Shown: in pieces, positions 1 to 5,240 of the stretch
Position numbering within the stretch: the stretch's first letter is position 1
Layout of the letters: each line of letters starts with the position of its first letter
From: Nitrososphaerales archaeon TH526
Lineage (GTDB): Archaea; Thermoproteota; Nitrososphaeria; Nitrososphaerales; Nitrososphaeraceae
Assembly: GCA_014523665.1 (NCBI GenBank)
Contig: JAATVR010000263.1
Location: 1-9,603 of the forward strand
Length of the DNA: 9,603 bases
Reading direction: 5' to 3'
The notes under the pieces: generated by a model
Databases searched by the model: none
What the model was told of the DNA's origin: nothing
Seen by the model: only the letters and a program-made list of their open reading frames with translations
Position numbers and translations under genes: made by a program

Positions 1-256
1 CAAACCCAAGAACACAGCCAAAAGCTTGAAACCATAGTGGATCAGATAGTCTCCTTAGAAACTCACTTTGTCCATATTCATCTACAATTATTTTTGATAT
101 CGAATTGGAAAGTTTGATCATTCTTCTTATCAAATGTGGAGGAGCATGTCCTCCATGTAACGGAAGATTAATGGTAGCCGCAGAAGAGGATTTCAACCTT
201 ACATCCAAAAATGGATAAGGTGTCCAACCTATTAATTTATCAACAAAAAACACCAT
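1..256 (-). CDS. DUF763 domain protein, N-terminal part, truncated by the window edge
   Basis: Reading the minus strand from ATG at 256 gives 85 codons open to the edge, so only the N-terminus is present. From about residue 31 the protein carries the DUF763 signature [12 protein letters not shown], then [19 protein letters not shown] and GCVLGF, which I recognise from family knowledge; the cellular role of DUF763 is unsettled. In the family the LPLHGG motif sits very near the N-terminus, usually after a short Met-Lys start. Here ATG 256 adds about 20 residues ([14 protein letters not shown]...) that do not look conserved, while an in-frame TTG at 196-194 starts with Lys and puts LPLHGG about ten residues in. 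The true start may therefore be TTG 196. The gene points out of the window, and its upstream side faces the decay zone. The identity is near certain; the start is not. Confidence 0.92.
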   Translation of the reverse strand, partial: MVFFVDKLIGWTPYPFLDVRLKSSSAATINLPLHGGHAPPHLIRRMIKLSNSISKIIVDEYGQSEFLRRLSDPLWFQAFGCVLGF

Positions 257-1001
257 CGTAGCTCCCTTATTTGATTGTCAAGGCATGTCATATAGTCGGT
301 CAACGCTTATTCGATTCTGATCTGTCCACATGGACTAAGATCGTTTAAGTGAATCTTTATGTCCACGGGTCCCGGGACTGGGCCAATGACTCCTGTCAAG
401 ATGACCTCAGAATATGGTGATTCCGACCTGGCGGATTGATAATATTCTGTTGCGCGTGAAAAATGGAAAAGTCTGAAACTGGAAAATGATAGCATGCTCG
501 CCACTGGGACCTCATCTCGTGTAGAATCGACAACCACTCCTGTTATTCCTAGATTCATGGATTGGATTGTTACCATGTGGCACTTTGGAGTAGACGCCGT
601 ACACGAATATTCAGGAGAGAAGTTCAACTGTAGATGGGGACTCACACAGGACATAGTGGCGAGTATCCATAGTAAGGAATGGAAGATATCAGAAAAAGAA
701 AGGAACAATATATGAAAGATAAATGGAGGTATTCACGGGACAGGAAAATCAAGAATTAGAATGGAAAGACAAGAATACCCTAAAGTCACACTCAAAAATG
801 CACTAAGGAGAAGGTGTCCTGAAGTAAGGAGGCAAATGAAAAATAATTGGATAGAGATGAGAAATCATCATTTCCGAAATTCATTACAGTAAACCCTATT
901 GAAATCCCAGAACGTGATAATGACTCCACTAGTGTCAGTCCCCAGTTAATCAACAGATTACGAAATGCCGGTTACCATTCTTTGCATTGTCCTAGTTTTG
1001 G
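257..1001 (+). pseudogene. Decay zone with plus-strand coding-like fragments, gene not recognised
   Basis: No intact gene is convincing here, but several plus-strand stretches look coding. One frame can be read from ATG 374 to a stop near 891, broken only by TGA TAA at 439-444 and TGA at 713-715. Its best part runs from about 445 to 715 (ATG at 494), with aromatic-rich text such as FMDWIVTMWHFGVDAVHEYSGEKF and a C-terminal KEWKISEKERNNI; after the stop it resumes as GGIHGTGKSRIRME. A second fragment starts at TTG 847 in another frame and runs 57 codons to TAG 1018, including SPQLINRLRNAGYHSL. Parts appear more GC-rich than the neighbouring genes. I infer one or more old genes broken by stops and frameshifts, perhaps of mobile origin; no family can be named. 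The opposite strand is open at 307-708, but that product is serine-rich and nearly lysine-free, unlike the real proteins here. Confidence 0.4.
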
Positions 1002-1154
1002 GTGCGCACGTATAACCTAGTAAAAGAGTATTTGGTGCATCTACTTCAGTGTGATATAGAAGGAGAGAGGACATTTAAAACTAGTCCAAAGGGTATGCAG
1101 GTATTGCAGACGTATAATAAAATGGAGGAAACTCCTTGCAGGAGTAAGATATAA
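1002..1154 (+). pseudogene. Winged-helix (HTH_45-like) regulator, C-terminal remnant
   Basis: From GTG 1002 to TAA 1152-1154 the plus strand encodes 50 residues that read as the second half of a small archaeal winged-helix protein. YNLVKEYLVHLLQCD matches the recognition-helix region, usually LSFxQLKEYLxxLLExG in these proteins. ERTFKTSPKGMQVLQTYNKM matches the wing and the last helix, usually YKTTEKGxxFLxxYxxM. This is the HTH_45 type that is abundant in Thaumarchaeota; the assignment is from memory of the pattern. The first helices are missing: TAG at 993-995 closes the frame and upstream text in other frames does not supply them. With no proper N-terminus it probably cannot fold as a DNA-binding domain, so I call it a pseudogene. 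It ends 21 bp before the deaminase start, and its last codons overlap that gene's presumed TATA box. Confidence 0.6.
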
Positions 1155-1155
1155 G
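1147..1155 (+). promoter_or_regulatory. Candidate TATA box for the deaminase gene
   Basis: AGATATAAG is centred about 25 bp before ATG 1176, which is the archaeal spacing from TATA box to transcription start. The transcript would begin at or next to the start codon, so the gene is probably leaderless. This fits the lack of a Shine-Dalgarno sequence. The box lies within the tail of the winged-helix remnant. Confidence 0.45.
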
Positions 1156-1175
1156 ACAACTGAAGACTAGAATTA

Positions 1176-1649
1176 ATGAGAACGTGGTTGAATAATTTCA
1201 ATTGGGTAAAAGCTCTGCGGGAGATAGCTTTTGTTTATCTAAATTATGCACAGGCTAATATTAGCGGTCATAGGGTGGCCGCCGCTGTATTTGCTATGAG
1301 GAAATCCAAATCGAAGAGCAAAGAAAAATTAGAAACCGAGAGTAATGATTTGTTCAGAGTCTTTGGTGGTTGCAACTTGGAAATATCTGTAAGCACGGTT
1401 TTACACGCAGAGGCTATAGCTTTGTACAAAGCGTTGTCAGAAGGATACACAAAAATTCAAGCAGTGGGAGTAACAAGCGATCACGAAGATCAGATAAAAC
1501 CCTTGTGTGGCGCATGTAGACAATTGTATATGTATATAAATCCCATGACAACAATCTACGTATTTGATAAAGACAAAAAAGTCAAACTCAAAGTAAGACT
1601 GATAGATACAATGAATTATCCATATATGAGCAAGGGTAAGATCACTTGA
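1176..1649 (+). CDS. Cytidine deaminase-like zinc hydrolase
   Basis: This 157-aa protein has the core of the cytidine deaminase superfamily, which hydrolyses an amino group from cytidine-type bases using one zinc ion. Visible parts in order are an N-terminal helix (residues 10-30), strand AAAVFAM (35-41), GGCNLEIS (64-71) with the substrate-contacting N67 and E69, HAEAIALYKALSEG (77-90) with zinc ligand H77 and catalytic E79, and CGACRQ (111-116) with zinc ligands C111 and C114. The C-terminal NYPY fits the aromatic end of the family. Small tetrameric deaminases usually have Cys in the first ligand position (CAE); His is seen in larger cytidine deaminases and in other family branches. Residues 42-58 form a charged KSKSKSKEKLETES insertion between the first two strands. 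The substrate could be cytidine, deoxycytidine or another aminated base or drug. All catalytic residues are intact, so activity is likely; the exact substrate is unknown. Confidence 0.88.
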   Translation: MRTWLNNFNWVKALREIAFVYLNYAQANISGHRVAAAVFAMRKSKSKSKEKLETESNDLFRVFGGCNLEISVSTVLHAEAIALYKALSEGYTKIQAVGVTSDHEDQIKPLCGACRQLYMYINPMTTIYVFDKDKKVKLKVRLIDTMNYPYMSKGKIT

Positions 1650-1697
1650 ATGTACAACCTATACAACCTATACCCAATTAATCTACAGTTCACTAGC

Positions 1698-1719
1698 TTT
1701 TTAGATAACTTTTTTTCTT
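1698..1719 (+). terminator. T-run terminator after the deaminase gene
   Basis: Two T runs, T5 at 1698-1702 and T7 at 1710-1716 followed by CTTC, lie 49-70 bp after the deaminase stop. Archaeal RNA polymerase ends transcription at T-rich stretches without needing a hairpin. They sit in the convergent gap before the minus-strand gene at 1753-2316. An exact 9-bp tandem repeat (ACAACCTAT twice, 1654-1671) lies between stop and terminator. Confidence 0.5.
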
Positions 1720-1752
1720 CATTGAGCCTATAAATAATAGATGTAATGCAAT

Positions 1753-2316
1753 TTACCTTTTCTTGATCCTCCGCTTTCCACGCCTAGTGCTAGCAAGTGC
1801 TTTGTTCTTTTTGCCCATTCTGGATTTAGGTTTGACGGTGGTAGTAGCAGTGATGGAACTCAATTTTCTAAATTTTGTTTTTTTTGCAGATGCCGTTCTC
1901 AACTTTTGAACATCTTTTTGAACCCGCGATACCTGCTTTTGTAGCTGACCAAGTTGTGATTTAATCTGTTTTATTGATTGTGATTGAGACTGTCCTAGTC
2001 CCAGTCCTGTTGCAATACTGGCCTGCCTATGTTTCTGTAAAGATTGAATCAAAGTTGTTATTCTATCAATTTGATTTCCATTCTTCTCTACCTGTTTTGA
2101 TATATGTGATAAGTATGTAATCGCTCGCCTCCTTTTCTGCCTCTTTTTGCTAATCCCAGATTTTTCTTGTGATTCTTCAACTTCTTTGTTTTGTTCTTGT
2201 AAGTTTTCTTCCTGCAAGTTTTGTTCCTGTGGTATTATCGCAGGCGTCTGCTCGACGAAAATCGGATTTTCTGCTACTACAGATGAAGTTGGTTCGTCTT
2301 CCTTATCTTCAACCAT
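1753..2316 (-). CDS. Hypothetical coiled-coil protein with acidic head and basic tail
   Basis: I recognise no family. The 187-aa protein is strongly polarised. Residues 1-53 are acidic and Gln/Glu-rich, with a tandem NLQEE/NLQEQ motif. Residues 57-64 are a basic patch (KKRQKRRR). Residues 65-98 and 115-141 have heptad-like spacing typical of coiled coil, separated by a flexible GLGLGQSQSQS hinge (104-114). Residues 144-187 are a Lys/Arg-rich, largely disordered tail ending RRGKRRIKKR. There is no signal peptide, membrane segment or cysteine. A basic tail with a coiled coil suggests binding to DNA, RNA or ribosomes, but that is inference from composition only. It is transcribed towards the deaminase gene. 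A TATA box ends 25 bp before ATG 2316, so the mRNA is almost leaderless. Confidence 0.7.
   Translation of the reverse strand: MVEDKEDEPTSSVVAENPIFVEQTPAIIPQEQNLQEENLQEQNKEVEESQEKSGISKKRQKRRRAITYLSHISKQVEKNGNQIDRITTLIQSLQKHRQASIATGLGLGQSQSQSIKQIKSQLGQLQKQVSRVQKDVQKLRTASAKKTKFRKLSSITATTTVKPKSRMGKKNKALASTRRGKRRIKKR
2191..2232 (-). repeat. 15-bp tandem repeat inside the coiled-coil gene
   Basis: Two full units (2191-2205 and 2206-2220) and a partial third (2221-2232) differ at only a few bases. They encode the repeated NLQEx segment of the acidic head. Being a multiple of three, the unit can gain or lose copies without breaking the frame, so length may vary between strains. Confidence 0.6.
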
Positions 2317-2340
2317 ATATTCTTACATTAACATGTTAGT

Positions 2341-2351
2341 CATAAATATAA
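2341..2351 (-). promoter_or_regulatory. Candidate TATA box for the coiled-coil gene
   Basis: On the minus strand TTATATTTATG is centred about 31 bp before ATG 2316. The expected transcription start is a few bases before the start codon. No Shine-Dalgarno sequence is seen there. Confidence 0.45.
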
Positions 2352-2356
2352 CTTAG

Positions 2357-2772
2357 ATCATATTTGGAACCTCAAGCTACAAAAAAATTGCCAATGTAGA
2401 AGTAGAAATTAGTTTTTGTAGAGCTTCACCATTGCGGTGGAGAGGTGAATAGGATGAGATACTCTCAATTTCAAAGTATTGTTGTGCACAATCGTCACAT
2501 CACATCGTAACGGAGTGTCACAGAAAACTGAGCAAAAACACGATCAAAATGAAGGCTGAGATCGGGATAGTCATGACAATCATACCTGCTCCTTCGTTCC
2601 TCCTATTGAGTATGAGCGATCATTTAACTAAATGTTAGTTTCAGACAGAAATATTAAGTTCTCAATGTGTTGGTAACCGACCAAACACGTAACCCACAAA
2701 GCAAGGCACAATTAAAATTGAATGGGTCCGCCGCCAATGCATACAATTATGATAGATGTATATGCAAACTCG
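2357..2772. other. Intergenic region, mostly empty apart from one micro-ORF
   Basis: Apart from the 21-aa candidate at 2518-2583 I see no gene. A 6-bp inverted repeat (TTCACC 2425-2430 with GGTGAA 2444-2449) could form a weak hairpin. CAATTAAAATTG near 2709-2720 is a short AT-rich dyad downstream of the secreted-protein gene that reads into this gap. Short plus-strand frames such as 2550-2639 have no support. Confidence 0.4.
2518..2583 (-). CDS. Candidate 21-aa single-span membrane peptide
   Basis: On the minus strand, ATG 2583 opens a 21-codon frame that is almost entirely hydrophobic: MIVMTIPISA followed by FILIVFLLSFL. This is the length of one membrane helix with no soluble part. It is preceded by GGAG (2589-2592) at a 5-nt spacing and by GGAGG a little further upstream, which is notable because most genes here lack a Shine-Dalgarno site. 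TGA closes the frame at 2518. I do not recognise it. It might be a tiny subunit or regulator of a membrane complex, or a chance hydrophobic frame in AT-rich DNA. The ribosome site is the main argument for it. Confidence 0.35.
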   Translation of the reverse strand: MIVMTIPISAFILIVFLLSFL

Positions 2773-3036
2773 TTATTCATTTCCTGTTGTGTTTTCTGCC
2801 AATATCCTATCTGTACACTCCACATTAGTTGCATTCATGTTTGGCTGAAGTAACCCACATTCCTTCATCATTCGATCTACAATATCATCACTATCTGCCT
2901 CATTTATGATTGCTTCTTGACATGCAAGATCGCAAGTTATGTTTTGTGCTGATACTGCATTAACAGAATTAACTAGAACTACAACAGCAGCAAAGACAAT
3001 CATCACCATCACTATCACAATAAATACTCTATTCAT
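2773..3036 (-). CDS. Small secreted four-cysteine protein, hypothetical
   Basis: This 87-aa protein starts MNR, then has a hydrophobic stretch (residues 4-22) ending NAVSA, with a likely signal cleavage after A30. The mature part of about 57 residues is acidic and has four cysteines (C35, C39, C60, C74), suited to two disulfides or a metal site. It also has three N-glycosylation sequons (N32-I-T, N68-A-T, N82-T-T). C35-x3-C39 starts a likely helix (CDLACQEAIINEADSDDIVDRM). It is probably exported or displayed on the pseudoperiplasmic side of the S-layer. No family is recognised. A TATA box lies about 33 bp before the start, and a dense set of repeats lies upstream at 3109-3198. Confidence 0.75.
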   Translation of the reverse strand: MNRVFIVIVMVMIVFAAVVVLVNSVNAVSAQNITCDLACQEAIINEADSDDIVDRMMKECGLLQPNMNATNVECTDRILAENTTGNE

Positions 3037-3062
3037 GAACTAGTATGCTCATCTGCACGGCG

Positions 3063-3077
3063 TTTATTATATTATAG
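3063..3077 (-). promoter_or_regulatory. Candidate TATA box for the secreted four-cysteine protein
   Basis: The minus strand reads CTATAATATAATAAA, centred about 33 bp before ATG 3036, giving an expected leader of about ten bases or less. Confidence 0.45.
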
Positions 3078-3108
3078 GCTCCTTGCAATATCTGATTCTC
3101 GCTCCAAT

Positions 3109-3198
3109 ACTCTGCATTAATTACATTAATTACATATCATGTCCTAATTACGGGTTGGAAATTTGCAGAGTTAAGGGAGGATTAGAGATTAATGCAGA
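3109..3198. repeat. Overlapping inverted and direct repeats upstream of the secreted-protein gene
   Basis: TCTGCATTAAT (3111-3121) has an exact inverted copy, ATTAATGCAGA, at 3188-3198. The overlapping ACTCTGCA (3109-3116) has another exact inverted partner, TGCAGAGT, at 3164-3171. The left arm also overlaps a 9-bp direct tandem, ATTAATTAC twice (3116-3133). The two inverted pairs share the left arm and so could form alternative pairings. The region is 70-160 bp upstream of ATG 3036, a reasonable distance for regulator sites, but no function is shown. Confidence 0.5.
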
Positions 3199-3306
3199 CT
3201 AATACCGGAAGAATATACAATGTAAACATGGAGCGTCCAAAATGCAAACAATAATAGCAATTTTGTTCCTCCACCACGACAACCAAATGCAGAACAAGTT
3301 TTCTAA
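3192..3306 (+). pseudogene. Possible frameshifted short proline-rich ORF
   Basis: ATG 3192, 11 bases after GGGAGG (3175-3180), opens a 20-codon frame (MQTNTGRIYNVNMERPKCKQ) ending at TAA 3252-3254. Another plus frame over 3232-3306 reads NANNNSNFVPPPRQPNAEQVF with no start of its own. Joining the two by one frameshift near 3235-3245 would give a Pro/Asn-rich protein of about 38 residues. This could be a broken gene or chance. Confidence 0.2.
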
Positions 3307-3333
3307 CGTAGACAAAGTATTACTAAACTATTA

Positions 3334-3630
3334 TTATTTATCCTGAACTGCCTTTTCTAGTTTATATACACGTCTAGTGAGGTCTGCTATTTTCTTGCTA
3401 GTTTCTTTGCCCATTATTAATATTAAATTGTGGCATAAAGCCCACTCTCTTTTATTTTCTAAACTAAGCCTGTCCAGATCACTAAGGTAGTCTTCCTTGA
3501 GGAAAGAGTTGTAAAGATTAATTTTCTTTTCAAGAGCTACTTTCATTTTGTTTGGGTCTCCATGGGACTCTTCTAGTTTGACATTCAGTTTTCCATCTTC
3601 CATTTTCAACTCATCCATCAATCTACGCAT
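3334..3630 (-). CDS. Hypothetical helical protein, 98 aa
   Basis: I do not recognise a family. The protein is Lys/Glu/Leu-rich and almost wholly helical by inspection. Residues 27-60 (NKMKVALEKKINLYNSFLKEDYLSDLDRLS...) and 75-98 (KETSKKIADLTRRVYKLEKAVQDK) have heptad-like Leu/Ile/Val spacing, so it is probably a cytosolic coiled-coil oligomer or adaptor. Residues 61-74 (REWALCHNLILIMG) make a more hydrophobic centre with one cysteine. ATG 3630 begins MRRLMDEL; a second Met at residue 5 is possible. Composition matches real genes here, and a perfect inverted repeat beside its presumed promoter suggests regulated expression. Confidence 0.65.
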   Translation of the reverse strand: MRRLMDELKMEDGKLNVKLEESHGDPNKMKVALEKKINLYNSFLKEDYLSDLDRLSLENKREWALCHNLILIMGKETSKKIADLTRRVYKLEKAVQDK

Positions 3631-3894
3631 GTATTGACTATCCTACGTTGAAGACGTATGTATTAACCTTCACAAAGGTTATTTCTTTATTCCGTAATTA
3701 GTATGTAAAATAGTGGCAATGATAACTTTTTTACTCAATTATTACCAAACTAACCCGCAAGTTTGAGATTTGAAACTTATCTTTTCCTAATAAAACGACG
3801 AATAGTAATTATGCAGAGAAACAGTAATTAGTTTAGTTTCTTTTTCGGGCTTTACATTCAAGAAAAATAGAATTTAATGCCTTTCCTACTGCTC
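3631..3894. other. Intergenic region with a perfect inverted repeat by the 3334-3630 promoter
   Basis: TAACCTT-CACA-AAGGTTA (3664-3681) is a perfect 7-bp inverted repeat with a 4-bp spacer. It overlaps the upstream edge of a minus-strand TATA-like TTAATACA (3659-3666), centred about 33 bp before ATG 3630. A dyad at the BRE/TATA position is where archaeal regulators commonly bind. The rest, up to 3894, shows no gene. Confidence 0.5.
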
Positions 3895-4047
3895 TCAAAG
3901 CTCATCATCATCATCATTTTTTTCCTTCTCATCTTCCAACTTACTTGCAGGAAAATAATGGTGTAGGTCCATCCATTCGTCTTCGGCCATCCAATAGCTA
4001 CAAAACCATTTCTTTAAATTCGGATCATATTCTCCATGCTCGGGCAA
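3895..4047 (-). CDS. Small tryptophan-rich protein with a probable TTG start, 50 aa
   Basis: On the minus strand, TTG 4047 begins a 50-codon frame ending TGA at 3895. The text looks like a genuine conserved domain: PEHGEYDPNLKKWFCSYW, then MAEDEWMDLHHYFPASKLED, then an acidic tail with four Asp and DEL. Three Trp, three His and several Tyr/Phe in 33 residues are far above chance for AT-rich DNA. A TAG stop lies nine bases upstream of TTG and the only ATGs (residues 20 and 26) fall inside the aromatic core, so TTG, or ATT one codon earlier, is the only sensible start. A minus-strand TATA-like CATATAAT (4071-4078) is about 28 bp upstream, suiting a leaderless or near-leaderless mRNA. It is cytosolic with one Cys. 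Function is unknown. Confidence 0.6.
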   Translation of the reverse strand: MPEHGEYDPNLKKWFCSYWMAEDEWMDLHHYFPASKLEDEKEKNDDDDEL

Positions 4048-4070
4048 AATTAGCTACAAACTTGTCACAG

Positions 4071-4078
4071 ATTATATG
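4071..4078 (-). promoter_or_regulatory. Candidate TATA box for the TTG-start gene
   Basis: The minus-strand CATATAAT lies about 28 bp upstream of TTG 4047, the archaeal spacing for transcription starting at or beside that codon. It is part of the case for the TTG start. Confidence 0.35.
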
Positions 4079-4162
4079 TGTTATAATACTTTTTGGGTGA
4101 TATATCTATTCCACGATCTTGAGAGCAACGATATTTTTTGTAAAATTAGGAAAATGAAAATG

Positions 4163-4170
4163 CTTTATAT
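4163..4170 (+). promoter_or_regulatory. TATA box of the secreted beta protein
   Basis: CTTTATAT, preceded by the purine-rich AAAATG, is a close match to the archaeal BRE plus TATA consensus. Its centre is about 31 bp before ATG 4198, so transcription should start within a few bases of the start codon. This is the clearest promoter in the window. Confidence 0.6.
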
Positions 4171-4197
4171 TGTATATAATCGATTAATTTCATTATC

Positions 4198-4683
4198 ATG
4201 AAATTCCTTTCGATTGGAGTTACTCTTACTGCAGCTATCGTAGTCACATTGTTTGCAGCATCTACAATCGATACCGTCAGCATTGCGGGTCTTGCACAAA
4301 ACGCGTCTAATTCTTCATCGCCATTGACAAGACTTACTGATGGAGGAAGTTTAACTATAAAACTCGAACCTTCCCCAATTCCGATTAAATCTAATCAACA
4401 GACTCAGTTGAAAGTATCATTTTTCAAACCTAATACCGAAGAGATACAACCGCATATAGATTATGACATGATAATTAGTGAAGCCGGCACTAATAAGACA
4501 ATATTTCAGGCTTCTAATCTAACGGGTCAAGCTGGAATACCATTACATACTGCAGAGAGTATTGTAACTATACCTTTTACCTTTCCTACTAAAGGAGAAT
4601 ATACAATAGAAATACCTGTTTATGGGATTCTCTTTAATCCAATAGCTCCTGAATCAGTGACGTTTGCGACTCACGTTGAATAA
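4198..4683 (+). CDS. Secreted beta-sandwich-like protein, hypothetical
   Basis: This 161-aa protein has a signal peptide: MKF, a hydrophobic core (residues 4-22), and a probable cleavage after A33 in AGLAQN. The mature part is strand-rich: SLTIKLEPSPIPI (51-63), QLKVSFFKP (70-78), HIDYDMIIS (86-94), KTIFQAS (100-106), ESIVTIPFTF (120-129), GEYTIEIPVYGI (133-144) and a last strand near VTFATHV (154-160). This pattern suggests an immunoglobulin-like or cupredoxin-like sandwich. No full set of copper ligands is visible (H86, H117 and H159 but no Cys and no clear Met site). Four N-glycosylation sequons (N35, N38, N99, N107) fit an exported archaeal protein. Similar short exported proteins are common in Nitrososphaeria by my recollection. 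Partner and role are unknown. It stands alone with its own promoter. Confidence 0.78.
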   Translation: MKFLSIGVTLTAAIVVTLFAASTIDTVSIAGLAQNASNSSSPLTRLTDGGSLTIKLEPSPIPIKSNQQTQLKVSFFKPNTEEIQPHIDYDMIISEAGTNKTIFQASNLTGQAGIPLHTAESIVTIPFTFPTKGEYTIEIPVYGILFNPIAPESVTFATHVE

Positions 4684-5240
4684 CAATAGATTTTAAAAAC
4701 TAGACATTCATACTACCTAATAGTAGAAAACGCAATTGTCAATCATCATCTTCATTCCTAGCTCGGCTTTCAGTATATTCCATTGGCCGAGTTGATCCGG
4801 TCATTCAAACTCTTGAAAGTCTGCAGCACTAAAAAAAGATATCAAGTCTATTTACTTGGTAGAAGTAGTATGATCACTTCACTCGCTCCAGCCTACTTAA
4901 GATATTGGCTATTATTAAGTTGGTTTACACTTTGTGGATGTAGACAGTATGGATAGTAATTCTAGAAATGATTACCACAATCTGGCCCAATTAGAATTGG
5001 TTGACATTATTTTTGGATATAGATAATATTTAACTTAAAGAAAAACATGGAAATTGATTGATTGATTGATTAAGCGAATTCTAATTCTGAGAGATATGGC
5101 CTTCTATTGAAGTTTGTCAAATGGCTGGAAGTAAAATAAATAATGCTGAATCTTCGTACTATGATTGCGCCTAGTTGTTATGGTGTAGTGAGAAATGTAC
5201 CTTATTAACTGGTTTTCATTATACCTATCGATGATAACTG
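4684..5240. other. Intergenic region with short repeats, no convincing gene
   Basis: A hairpin AGCTCGGC (4760-4767) with GCCGAGTT (4786-4793), containing one G-T pair, lies 77 bp after the secreted-protein stop and could help end its transcript. CCAATT-AG-AATTGG (4987-5000) is a perfect dyad. ATTG occurs four times in tandem at 5053-5068. A TATA-like CTTATTAA (5201-5208) is about 35 bp before the next gene. Short frames such as ATG 4949 to 5026 (25 aa) and a minus-strand 21-aa frame near 4742-4807 are too short to support. Confidence 0.4.

Noticed and set aside
307..708. 133-aa open frame on the minus strand
   Set aside because: The product is Ser-rich with hardly any Lys, unlike the other proteins here, and it lies opposite a more natural plus-strand fragment. 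I treat it as a shadow.
1268..1450. Minus-strand frame inside the deaminase gene
   Set aside because: It lies fully antisense to a gene with all catalytic residues; no independent support.
2147..2356. Plus-strand Ser/Cys-rich frame
   Set aside because: It is the antisense of the Gln/Glu-rich repeats of the coiled-coil gene, which explains the Cys/Ser bias.
4740..4810. Possible C/D box RNA on the minus strand (GATGATGA and CTGA present)
   Set aside because: The boxes are in the wrong order and spacing for a C/D guide RNA.
4949..5026. 25-aa plus-strand frame (MDSNSRNDYHNLAQLE...)
   Set aside because: Too short, no promoter or ribosome site at the right distance, and part of it is made by a palindrome.
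5053..5071. ATTG tandem repeat
   Set aside because: Four copies of a 4-base unit in AT-rich DNA; a simple microsatellite with no sign of function.
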